Source of the DNA: JAJFKB01 sp965230515
Lineage (GTDB): Bacteria; Pseudomonadota; Gammaproteobacteria; Pseudomonadales; IMCC2047
Length of the DNA stretch: 64,000 nucleotides
Direction: 5' to 3'
NCBI GenBank assembly: GCA_965230515.1
Contig: OZ246007.1
Location: 2,170,001 to 2,234,000 of the forward strand
The notes under the pieces are model-generated. The model did no database searches. It was not told where the DNA came from and was given only the letters and a program-made list of their open reading frames with translations. The position numbers and the translations under genes are program-made. Below are positions 53,401-62,082 of the stretch, piece by piece (the stretch's first letter is position 1; the number at the start of each line of letters is the position of its first letter).

Positions 53401-54797
53401 GCTTTATTCCAGTTTCGGGTAAAGCGGTTGCGATCTTTACTAAGTGCTTTATTACAGCGTGTTTTTGAGCAGTGTAGGGTCATTGCATCTAGATCCAATA
53501 CGAATATTTTATCCACCTGAATAAAAAAATTGGTTGCTTTAAAGTCGCCATGGCTGATCGAAGCTGTTTCCATCTTTGCAAATAGCGGTTGAAAAAGAGC
53601 CTGTCCCTGCTCAAAAGTTAGTCCGTTTTCAATCAGCTGGTCCAGGTAAGCGCCTTTCTCAGGCGCTAAAAATTCGCACACAAGGTAAGATTTTCCGCGA
53701 AACGGACCTTTACGCTTTTCCATTAAAGCAATGGCTTGAGGGGTATCAATGCCAACCAGATCCAAACTATATGCCGCGCGCCAGGAACGCCAGGCGCGCG
53801 AGGTTTGGAGCATACGTTTGATGCCATGCCAATAGTTCTTCAGGTTATAGCGCTTAACCAAATAGGGTGTTGAACCTATTTGCACTTGGGCAACCGTCGC
53901 GCTATTACCCGCTTTTATTACTCGGCCTGCAGCAATTGCGGAATCAGGGTTATCGAGGAAATTCATCATCTGCTGATCATAGTGTTCTCGGCGGCAGATT
54001 CGGAACTCGTTCCAGTTTTGTTTGCACAGGTGAGCGCTTGAAGATCTAAAGATTTTCCTTCGGTAACGACGAGCTCTTTTTTTCCGGGCAGATAATGCTG
54101 ACTGATAAACCTGAGAGAAACTGAGCCGCGTTGTTTGACGTGCATCCAGGTAGTGTTGAAAACAGGTTTCAACAAGGTGGTCCAGATGGGGGTAGATTTG
54201 AGCGATAAACAGCCCGAGGTTAGCAATGGCTGATTTATCGCTTAGGCTTTGGCCGGACGAAGTGCTTACACTGGCGCAGTCGAGGGTATAGATCATTTCT
54301 CCTTTGTGCAGAAAATTATCTAAATGAATGTCCTGCTGATAAATTCCGGCGTTATGCATATTTGCGATAATTTGAAATACCGATTCTAATAACCGCTTCT
54401 TTTCTGCATCACCAGCGTCCCGAAACCCGTCCGATAAGGTTGTCGCACCGTCAATAAAATGAAAAGCAACAAAGCTGGTGCCCTGATCCGAATGAGTTGC
54501 GTGATCTACGATTGCGGGTGTGAGAATTCCCGCTGAGGTTATTGCTTTGTACCCCTTGAGTTCCAGATCATATTCTCTTTGGGCATAGGCACCCTGCCCC
54601 ATCAATTTAAGAATGAATTTTTGTCCCTGATCTTCAGCCAGCAACACCAATCGTCTGCCTGGTAGTATGCGGATCACGGCGTCACAATTCATGGGCTTTG
54701 GTTTTAGCCCGGTAAGCAGAAAAGGGGGCTGAAGGCTAAACCCCGAATTAAGTGCCTGAATGGCACTATAGCTTTTCAAGGGTTCTTGTCCTGTCAT
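53397..54797 (-). CDS. Tandem-domain LPS kinase-like protein
   Basis: 466 residues holding two kinase-like domains. The first has QQDIHLDNFL (D156) and YTLDCASVS; the second has SHGDFKATNFFIQ (D418) and FVLDLDAM. Both catalytic loops look usable. Pseudomonas has a protein of similar size and layout beside waaP in the same cluster. It probably phosphorylates LPS core sugars in the cytoplasm. It lies 25 bp after waaG, and its stop overlaps the waaP start. Confidence 0.82.
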   Translation of the reverse strand: MTGQEPLKSYSAIQALNSGFSLQPPFLLTGLKPKPMNCDAVIRILPGRRLVLLAEDQGQKFILKLMGQGAYAQREYDLELKGYKAITSAGILTPAIVDHATHSDQGTSFVAFHFIDGATTLSDGFRDAGDAEKKRLLESVFQIIANMHNAGIYQQDIHLDNFLHKGEMIYTLDCASVSTSSGQSLSDKSAIANLGLFIAQIYPHLDHLVETCFQHYLDARQTTRLSFSQVYQSALSARKKRARRYRRKIFRSSSAHLCKQNWNEFRICRREHYDQQMMNFLDNPDSAIAAGRVIKAGNSATVAQVQIGSTPYLVKRYNLKNYWHGIKRMLQTSRAWRSWRAAYSLDLVGIDTPQAIALMEKRKGPFRGKSYLVCEFLAPEKGAYLDQLIENGLTFEQGQALFQPLFAKMETASISHGDFKATNFFIQVDKIFVLDLDAMTLHCSKTRCNKALSKDRNRFTRNWNKA

Positions 54798-54822
54798 TCA
54801 ATACTCCGTCCGCTCTCATAGA

Positions 54823-55959
54823 TCATGCAGTTTGTTGTTTTTGTGTGCAGAGTGCTTCAATGATATCGGTTGCCACGATGGGCATACTATAAAGATCAGC
54901 GTTTTCGGAGAATGTTAGAGCATTTTTTTGCCAGTCACTAATTCGTTCACGATTCATCATGCTTTGTACCTTTTGATTGAGCTCTTGTTGATCAAAAGGG
55001 CTGGATACCAAAAGGCCAGCGCCGGCTTTATCAATGTAGTTGGCGTAACCACAGTTGTCTGTGACAATAACCGGAAGTCCTGACACGATTGCTTCAAGTA
55101 GAATCATACCGGCATTTTCGTGGTAGGCCGGGTGGATCAGTATATCAGCACCCAGTAAAAACTCTGGAATGTCATCCCGTCCCTCGAAGAAACGCACCTG
55201 GTGCTGAATCCCGAAGCGTTTTGCCATCTTCATAAAAGTGGCGGGATTGTCCTGGCCAACAACAAAGAGCTTGGTTTTGCTTTTTAGGTGATCAGGCAGT
55301 GCTTTTAGCGCTTTCAGAGAGCGGTCAACTCCCTTGGTTTTAAAGCCGGAACCGACCATCAACCATAGCCATTCATCTTCTGCTATTTCAAATTCCGTAC
55401 GAAAACGTTGCCGTATCTGAGTTGCGTTATCAGGTGCGGCCCTATCTCTTGTAATGCCCGGAGGCAATAAATGAAACCGATTGATGCCCGTCTCATAAGC
55501 GTTTTGATAAACCGCTACCTGTGGTTCGGAAATCATGAGGATTTCAGTTTTACTGTCTTTATCGAACACAGCTCTTTCATACTCACAGAAGTGTCTGAAG
55601 CGTCGGCTGAACCGATATGCCCGGTTTTTCTGCTCTTTTGCTTTAGCCACAAAACAGCCGTCTGCAGCGAAATAGCAGTCAAGGCCGGGAATTTTATTAA
55701 AACCGATTAGATAATCGACGGGGAATTGTTTGATATGCTGTTTAATAAAATCAACGAATGAGCGGTTTTTTGATGGGCTACTCAAACCGGCTTGCGGTAC
55801 CCGAATAATTTCAAACTGCTCTGGTTTTTCACCTTCCCATTTGGCAGTGTATACACGAATGCTATGTCCTCTTGCGTGGCATTCACGTGCAATTTTTAAG
55901 AAATCCCGCTGTAAACCACCATAGGGAAAATACTTAAACAGGCAGAATGCGAGTTGCAT
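54823..55959 (-). CDS. waaG: LPS core glucosyltransferase WaaG (GT4)
   Basis: 378 residues of GT-B fold. MQLAFCLFKYFPYGGLQRDFLKIA is the WaaG start, and the GT4 donor motif is HPAYHENAGMILLEAIVSGLPV with the E-x7-E spacing. It adds the first outer-core hexose to heptose II at the cytoplasmic side. It overlaps the waaC stop by 1 bp. Confidence 0.95.
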   Translation of the reverse strand: MQLAFCLFKYFPYGGLQRDFLKIARECHARGHSIRVYTAKWEGEKPEQFEIIRVPQAGLSSPSKNRSFVDFIKQHIKQFPVDYLIGFNKIPGLDCYFAADGCFVAKAKEQKNRAYRFSRRFRHFCEYERAVFDKDSKTEILMISEPQVAVYQNAYETGINRFHLLPPGITRDRAAPDNATQIRQRFRTEFEIAEDEWLWLMVGSGFKTKGVDRSLKALKALPDHLKSKTKLFVVGQDNPATFMKMAKRFGIQHQVRFFEGRDDIPEFLLGADILIHPAYHENAGMILLEAIVSGLPVIVTDNCGYANYIDKAGAGLLVSSPFDQQELNQKVQSMMNRERISDWQKNALTFSENADLYSMPIVATDIIEALCTQKQQTA

Positions 55960-56960
55960 TAGGGATAATCTCCAGCGAGCAAGGGGGTTAGTCTTTCCAG
56001 TACAATTTCCGGTGTCAGCGTGCGCAAGTCCTGTGAGGAGGGATGAGCACTATTGCCCTGGTAAAAATGACTGGCTTGCAGGTGCGTTTGATGAGCGCCG
56101 TAGGTACCTACCAGGGCCGGTGAAGTCGGGCCATAAAGCGTGATGTTCGGTGTTCCGAGCGCCGCCGACAGGTGTGCCAGCCCTGTATCTACCGAAACCA
56201 CAGCTTGCGCCTCAGCTAAAATAGCAGCCAGGTTGCCAAGGTTGGATCGTGGCAGTACTTCAGCATTGCTGGCCTTTTCCGCTATCAGTTTTGCCCTCTG
56301 CCTTTCCTCCTCATTACCCCAGGGTAGTAATACTCTATGGCCTGTGTCAGCAACCCGGTTAGCCAGCATTGGCCAATACTCCTCGGGCCAGTATTTGTCG
56401 ATTCGGGTGGTGCCGTGCAGAAATACCAGGTATTTCTCCTTAATACTGTGGGTCGGAAGCCGGGACCGGTCGATTTGATAATCCCCTTTGCTATCCGGTT
56501 TTGTATAGCCCAATGCATCGGCAAATAGCTGTCGAACTCGTTCTACCGCGTGATCGCCCTTATCGACCGCTAACGGGTAATGATAAAAGCGGCTGGCGAT
56601 GGGTTCCCTGGCCGAAAAACGGTCTAAACCGTAAACGGGGCCGTTTACATAGCGCGTTAGCCAGGCGCTTTTCAACAGGCCCTGTGCGTCAATGACGGCG
56701 TCATAATCCTGTTCTCGAAGCCGGGCTTTAAAGTCAGCCCATTCTCCAGAACGCCAGGTGGTCAGAAGAGATTTGCGCCAGCGTCTCAGGGCGACAGGCA
56801 ATACGCGATCGACGCCCGAATGCCATTGCGGTACCTCAGCAAAGGACTCTTCCACAATCCAGTCGAAATGTACATTGAGCTGGCTCATTGCGTCGCTTAA
56901 TGCGGGCAGGGTATGAATAATATCACCAAGAGAGGAGGTTTTAATGACAAGTACGCGCAA
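55959..56960 (-). CDS. waaC: LPS heptosyltransferase I
   Basis: 333 residues, GT9 family. VLVIKTSSLGDIIHTLPALSDA is the WaaC N-terminal signature, and VSVDTGLAHLSAALGTPNITLYGPT the ADP-heptose site. It adds heptose I to Kdo of lipid A. It lies 10 bp after waaF. Confidence 0.96.
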   Translation of the reverse strand: MRVLVIKTSSLGDIIHTLPALSDAMSQLNVHFDWIVEESFAEVPQWHSGVDRVLPVALRRWRKSLLTTWRSGEWADFKARLREQDYDAVIDAQGLLKSAWLTRYVNGPVYGLDRFSAREPIASRFYHYPLAVDKGDHAVERVRQLFADALGYTKPDSKGDYQIDRSRLPTHSIKEKYLVFLHGTTRIDKYWPEEYWPMLANRVADTGHRVLLPWGNEEERQRAKLIAEKASNAEVLPRSNLGNLAAILAEAQAVVSVDTGLAHLSAALGTPNITLYGPTSPALVGTYGAHQTHLQASHFYQGNSAHPSSQDLRTLTPEIVLERLTPLLAGDYP

Positions 56961-56970
56961 TCGCTGATCC

Positions 56971-58011
56971 TTACCCGGTCAAAATCGAAGTGGGTTGAGT
57001 CAGTTGGTCCAGGCTTTGAATAACCTCTTCGGCGGGCAGGTCTGTGAGGCATTTCAGGTGGCCCAGCGGACATTCCCTTTTAAAACAGGGGCTACAGCTA
57101 ATGCCGGTACGAAGTATTTTTACCTGTTTGCTTAGTGGCGGCGTAAAATCAGGGGAAGAGGACCCGTAAAGCACCACCAATGGCCGGTCCAACGCGGCAG
57201 CGATATGCATAAGCCCTGAATCATTGGTCACCACAGCGGTCGCTAACGACATCAGGTCGACGGCATCCGCAAGGCTTGTTTTTCCGGCGAGATTAATACA
57301 ATTGTCCTGATGTTCAGTTGAGAGTTGTGAGCGAATCTGCTGTGCAACGCTGTGATCGTTGGCGGAACCGAAGATCCATACTTGCCAGCCTTTCTCAATT
57401 CGCTGCTGAGCAACTGTTGCATAATAGTTTGCCGGCCAGCGTTTGGCTTCTCCAAATTCTGCGCCGGGACAGAGAGCGAGAATCGGTTTCCCGGTCTTCA
57501 GGTTAAAGCCATCGAGGGATGATTGTACGTTGTCCTGCTCGACACGGAGTCGGGGTGGTGTGATGGGTGAAGGCAATTTACTGTGCGCTGGCAGTGCCAG
57601 TGCGACAAAGCGCTCTACCATAAGCGGATATTTTTGCTTGTCCAGTAAGCGGATATCGTTCAGCAGACCGTAGCGCATTTCTCCGCGCCAGCCAGTCCGT
57701 TCTTCAATACCGGCGAAGCAGGGTATTAGAGCGGATTTGAACGAATTAGGCAGCACTATCGCCTGGTTGTAATGTGATTGTTTTAATTGCTGGGCCAGTG
57801 CCCATCTTTTGCGGACCTCCAGCGCACCGTGTCCTACCGGCATGGCAATCGCCTGATTAACCTCTGGCATACGCTGCAATATGGGAGCGCTCCAGTTTGG
57901 AGCGAGCACGTCTATGCTTGGTTCGGGATCACGTTCTTTTAGCGCAATAAAAAGCGTTTGCGCCATGACCATGTCGCCTACCCAGGAGGGACCAATAATT
58001 AAGATTTTCAC
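56971..58011 (-). CDS. waaF: LPS heptosyltransferase II
   Basis: 346 residues from GTG 58011, which gives the family-typical start MKILIIGPSWVGDMVMAQ; the open frame extends 11 codons further to 58044. GT9 site: VVTNDSGLMHIAAALDRPLVVLYGSSSP. It adds heptose II to heptose I. ilvE ends upstream within 40 bp, so the LPS genes may be transcribed with ilvE and glnE, as in Pseudomonas. Confidence 0.95.
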   Translation of the reverse strand: MKILIIGPSWVGDMVMAQTLFIALKERDPEPSIDVLAPNWSAPILQRMPEVNQAIAMPVGHGALEVRKRWALAQQLKQSHYNQAIVLPNSFKSALIPCFAGIEERTGWRGEMRYGLLNDIRLLDKQKYPLMVERFVALALPAHSKLPSPITPPRLRVEQDNVQSSLDGFNLKTGKPILALCPGAEFGEAKRWPANYYATVAQQRIEKGWQVWIFGSANDHSVAQQIRSQLSTEHQDNCINLAGKTSLADAVDLMSLATAVVTNDSGLMHIAAALDRPLVVLYGSSSPDFTPPLSKQVKILRTGISCSPCFKRECPLGHLKCLTDLPAEEVIQSLDQLTQPTSILTG

Positions 58012-58047
58012 TGGGTAGACTTTCCCTGATCCAGACCTTTGCAAACG

Positions 58048-58980
58048 CTAGCTGACCGGAGTCAGCCAGTTCTGGTTGGTATCCCTGCGGCCCATTACCT
58101 GATCGAAGTACATCTGTTGCAACTGTTCCGTTATTGGACCACGATGCCCGCTACCAATTTTACGACCATCCAGGGACTGTATCGGGAGAACCTCGGCCGC
58201 TGTTCCCGTGAAGAAAGCTTCATCTGCGGTATAAACTTCATCCCGGGTAATGCGACGTTCTTTTAATTCCAGGCCCAGTTCCGCGATAAACTGAATGATA
58301 GTGTCCCTTGTAATGCCATCCAGGCAAGAGGTAAGTTCAGGGGTATGAACCTGATTATTACGAATCACAAACACATTTTCACCGCTACCTTCGGCTACAT
58401 AACCCTCAGGATCGAGTAGTAATGCCTCTTCGGCGCCACTATCCAGGGCTTCTCTCAAGGCAAGAATAGAATTGGTGTAATTGCCGACGGCTTTGGCTTT
58501 ACACATAGTGACGTTAACATGATGCCGGGTGTAGGAAGAGGTACGTACCTTCATGCCGTTTTCCATCAACTCGGGTGAGACGTATGAGGGCCATTCCCAG
58601 GCAGCGATTACTACATGAGTACGTAATTGATCCGCTCTTAGCCCCATACCTTCGGAACCTAAAAAGCAGAGCGGACGCAGGTAGGCAGATTCAAGATTAT
58701 TTTCCCTGACCACGGTGCATTGGGCCTCATTCAGTTGATCTTTACTGAATGGCATATCCATATTCAGGATGTGTGCGGAATTAAACAGACGGTTAGTGTG
58801 ATCCTGTAATCTGAATATACTGGTTCCCTGTTCGGCCTTATAGGCACGCACGCCCTCGAACACACCCACACCGTAATGCAGTGTATGGGTTAAAACATGT
58901 GTTTTGGCTTCTCGCCAATCTACCAGTTCTCCATCGAACCAAATCAGACCCTCTCGGTCGGCCATTGATGCCGGCGTCAT
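58048..58980 (-). CDS. ilvE: Branched-chain amino acid aminotransferase
   Basis: 310 residues, class IV fold. The PLP lysine is K163 in CKAKAVGNYTNSIL, with EGYVAEGSGENVFVIRN and SCLDGITRDTI. It makes valine, leucine and isoleucine from their keto acids. It lies between glnE (61 bp) and waaF, a conserved Pseudomonas order. Confidence 0.97.
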   Translation of the reverse strand: MTPASMADREGLIWFDGELVDWREAKTHVLTHTLHYGVGVFEGVRAYKAEQGTSIFRLQDHTNRLFNSAHILNMDMPFSKDQLNEAQCTVVRENNLESAYLRPLCFLGSEGMGLRADQLRTHVVIAAWEWPSYVSPELMENGMKVRTSSYTRHHVNVTMCKAKAVGNYTNSILALREALDSGAEEALLLDPEGYVAEGSGENVFVIRNNQVHTPELTSCLDGITRDTIIQFIAELGLELKERRITRDEVYTADEAFFTGTAAEVLPIQSLDGRKIGSGHRGPITEQLQQMYFDQVMGRRDTNQNWLTPVS

Positions 58981-59041
58981 ACTTTTACTCCTATTAAAAA
59001 CGGGAAAGCACCCTTTGGTCGGGCGCCTTTTAACATCACAA

Positions 59042-61999
59042 TCACGCTGAAACGCTGTTTGCCATTACCTTTTGCCAGATAGACATCACGGCCTCACGAT
59101 GCTGATCCAGGTTAAACTGCTTGAGCTCACTGGCCGATAAGCGGGCCGGTCTTTGATCAAGCGTCAAACGGTGAATGACCGATCTGAACGACTTATATGC
59201 TTCTCTGAGAGTTTCAGTGTCTTGACTCTGCAGCAGTGCAAGTTGTTCCAGCGTGTCCAGAATTCGTATGTTATCAGTGTATTGTAATAGTTTTGACTGC
59301 TTTTGTGACCATGCCAGCACAGCAAATTGCACGATAAACTCAATATCAATGATGCCACCCGGGTCGTATTTCAGATCAAACAGGTCGAGTTCTGCCTCAA
59401 CACTGTCTTTGGTACCATGAGTGTCACGTATTTTTGCACGCATCTCGATCACTTGCTGTAACAGTCCCTGCTGTTCGCGCGGCTGGGCGAGAATCTGTTC
59501 GCGAAGCAATTCAAACTGCTGCTGCAGGTCTGTGGATCCTGCGATGACACGGGCGCGGGTCAGGGCCTGATGTTCCCAGGTCCAGGCCTGTTTACGCTGA
59601 TAGCTTTCAAACCCCTGAAGGGATGTGACCAGCAGGCCGGAGGCGCCGGAAGGGCGAAGGCGCATATCGACCTCATAGAGCTGCCCGGAAGCAGTAAAGG
59701 TGGTCAGTAGATGAATAATCCTTTGTGCCAGCCGAGTAAAGAAAACGGAGTTTTCCACGGGTTTTTCGCCATCCGTGGACATATTCGAGGGTGAATTATC
59801 CAAAAACACCAAATCCAGATCCGAGCCATAGCTTAATTCCAGGCCACCCAGTTTGCCATATGCAACAATAATGAAGTTTGGATCACAGGCAACACCTGGA
59901 GCCATTTGCGGTGTCCCGTATTTTTGTTCCAGATGTGACCAGGCCAGTTGTAGTACCTCGTTGAGCACGGCTTCAGCGATATAGGTGAGATAATCGCTCA
60001 CTTTCATCAGTGGCAGGACGTCGCTGACCTCCGAAGCGGCGACTCGCAGCACATGCGCACGCTTGAAATAACGGAGGCATTCCATCTGTTGCTCAACATC
60101 GTCAGGGTGGATGCGCAGCAACTGCTGTCTAAGCTCGTCGCGCAGCTGCGCTGGGTCTGCGGGATGATAGAGTTCTCGCACGTCTAGTAGCTCGTCCAGC
60201 AAAATCGGGTGTTTGGCCAGTTCTTCAGCGATCCATGGGCTTGCCGAGCAGAGTTTGATGAGCTGGTTTAGCGCGGTTCGGTTTTCCACTAACAGCACCA
60301 GATAAGCGGTGCGTCGCAATACCGCCTCGACCAGCAATAAAATACGTTTTAGGGTGATGTGTGGCTGCGCTTCTTTAATGATGGCGTTCAACACCAGCGG
60401 CATAAAATCATCCAGCCGCTGAAAGGGGATGGGTTGCAGGGCCTGAACTTTGCGGCTTTCGTGCAATTGACGCAAGCTTTCCAGTACCGACTCGGGTTGT
60501 CCGAAACCCTCTTGGGTCAGTAGTGCAAGCGCTGCACTCTCTTCCATCTCTTGTCGCCAAAGTGCCTGCCAGGCAGAGTATTCATCCGGTGTTTGTTCGG
60601 TGCCCTGCTCTTCATCGGGTGCGATCAGTTCGTGAAATTGTGCGTGTACAAAATCGCGGTGCCGGGATAATACACTGAAAAAAGACTCTCGATCCTGAAA
60701 GCCAAGAGCGAAGGCAAGTCGAAGCTGTTCCTCATCATTGGCCGGCAATTGCTGTGTCTGCTCGTCACGAAATGCCTGTAGGGCATGCTCCACATCTCTT
60801 AAAAAGCAATAGGCATTGGCCAGTCCGGTACTGATCTCTTGGGGTAATAAGCCTAATTCGGAGATGGTTTGTAACGTCACCAGCAATCCTCTCTGCTGCA
60901 GGCGTGTATCACGGCCTCCACGGATCAGCTGAAATACCTGGGCAATAAATTCAATCTCCCGAATCCCGCCGGTACCCAGCTTGACATCATTTTCGAGGCC
61001 TCTTCGCTGTTCTTCGCGACGAATGAGTTCTTTCATTGAGCGCAAAGAGTCAATTACGCTGAAATCGATATAGCGCCGATAAACAAAGGGCTTTAATTCT
61101 TCCATTAGTCGAGCGCCGGCAGCCTGGTCTCCTGCGACTATGCGTGCCTTGATCATGGCGTACCTCTCCCAATCGCGGCCCTGGGATTGGTAGTATTCAG
61201 ACATGGCATCAAAGTTCAGTACCAGTGCGCCACTTTGTCCATAAGGGCGCAGACGCATATCCACACGATAGACAAAGCCATCCGCGTTGCGTGAGTCGAG
61301 GGCGTGAATTAACCGTTGTCCTACGCGTGTAAAGAACTCCTGATTATCGAGAGGCTTTTCGGTACCCTGCGTTTCTCCTTTCCCTTCGTAGGTAAATATC
61401 AGGTCAATATCAGAGGATAAATTGAGTTCATAGGCACCTAGTTTGCCCATTCCCAGAACGACCAGGCGTTGTTGAACTTCACGGCCACTCTGATTGGAGA
61501 AGGGTGTCCCCCATTTCTCGCAGGCCTGTTGATACAGCCACTCAAGCGCGTTTCCAATACAGGCGTCAGCCAGCAGTGATTGGTCGCGGGTGGTTTCCTG
61601 CATATCGCTGTCGGGTTGCAGATCACGCCAGATGATACGTACCTGTTCTCTTTGTCGAAACAGGCGTAAAGTTCTTATCAGGGATTCTTCATTATCGACC
61701 GATTGGAGCTGTTGACTGAGCTGTTGATGGTAGTGTGAATCGGGATAATGTCGCTTAAAATCACCGCTTTCCAGCATTTCAATCAGCAGCAGAGGGTTTC
61801 GGGTGAACTGGTCAGAAACGAATTCGCTACCTGTCAGGCAGCGCAAAAGAGAATCGGCCGATTGCTGGGATTCCAGTAGTCCGCAGAAAACCTGATGTTG
61901 CTGTTGATCCATTGCTGAGATCAATTTGTGCCACCGGTTTTGTAGCTGGGCTAAAAGTGGTTCTGGAATGAGTAGTTCTGTGTTGGGCAAATCAATCAT
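59042..61999 (-). CDS. glnE: Bifunctional glutamine synthetase adenylyltransferase/deadenylase
   Basis: 985 residues from ATG 61999, preferred over the in-frame TTG at 62011. Two nucleotidyltransferase domains carry their metal pairs: D197/D199 in LSSDIDLIFTY, the deadenylating half, and D727/D729 in YGSDLDLVFLD, the adenylating half. Each is followed by a GlnD-type helical bundle (KLGTGGIREIEFI and KYDPGGIIDIEFI). It modifies glutamine synthetase in response to nitrogen status through PII. Confidence 0.97.
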   Translation of the reverse strand: MIDLPNTELLIPEPLLAQLQNRWHKLISAMDQQQHQVFCGLLESQQSADSLLRCLTGSEFVSDQFTRNPLLLIEMLESGDFKRHYPDSHYHQQLSQQLQSVDNEESLIRTLRLFRQREQVRIIWRDLQPDSDMQETTRDQSLLADACIGNALEWLYQQACEKWGTPFSNQSGREVQQRLVVLGMGKLGAYELNLSSDIDLIFTYEGKGETQGTEKPLDNQEFFTRVGQRLIHALDSRNADGFVYRVDMRLRPYGQSGALVLNFDAMSEYYQSQGRDWERYAMIKARIVAGDQAAGARLMEELKPFVYRRYIDFSVIDSLRSMKELIRREEQRRGLENDVKLGTGGIREIEFIAQVFQLIRGGRDTRLQQRGLLVTLQTISELGLLPQEISTGLANAYCFLRDVEHALQAFRDEQTQQLPANDEEQLRLAFALGFQDRESFFSVLSRHRDFVHAQFHELIAPDEEQGTEQTPDEYSAWQALWRQEMEESAALALLTQEGFGQPESVLESLRQLHESRKVQALQPIPFQRLDDFMPLVLNAIIKEAQPHITLKRILLLVEAVLRRTAYLVLLVENRTALNQLIKLCSASPWIAEELAKHPILLDELLDVRELYHPADPAQLRDELRQQLLRIHPDDVEQQMECLRYFKRAHVLRVAASEVSDVLPLMKVSDYLTYIAEAVLNEVLQLAWSHLEQKYGTPQMAPGVACDPNFIIVAYGKLGGLELSYGSDLDLVFLDNSPSNMSTDGEKPVENSVFFTRLAQRIIHLLTTFTASGQLYEVDMRLRPSGASGLLVTSLQGFESYQRKQAWTWEHQALTRARVIAGSTDLQQQFELLREQILAQPREQQGLLQQVIEMRAKIRDTHGTKDSVEAELDLFDLKYDPGGIIDIEFIVQFAVLAWSQKQSKLLQYTDNIRILDTLEQLALLQSQDTETLREAYKSFRSVIHRLTLDQRPARLSASELKQFNLDQHREAVMSIWQKVMANSVSA

Positions 62000-62082
62000 T
62001 ATTCGGGGCAACCGGGTAAATTGGTAGTCTCGCCCCGTGCGCGACGCAGTATGGGCATTTCGATACTATTCTAGCGGGGTTT

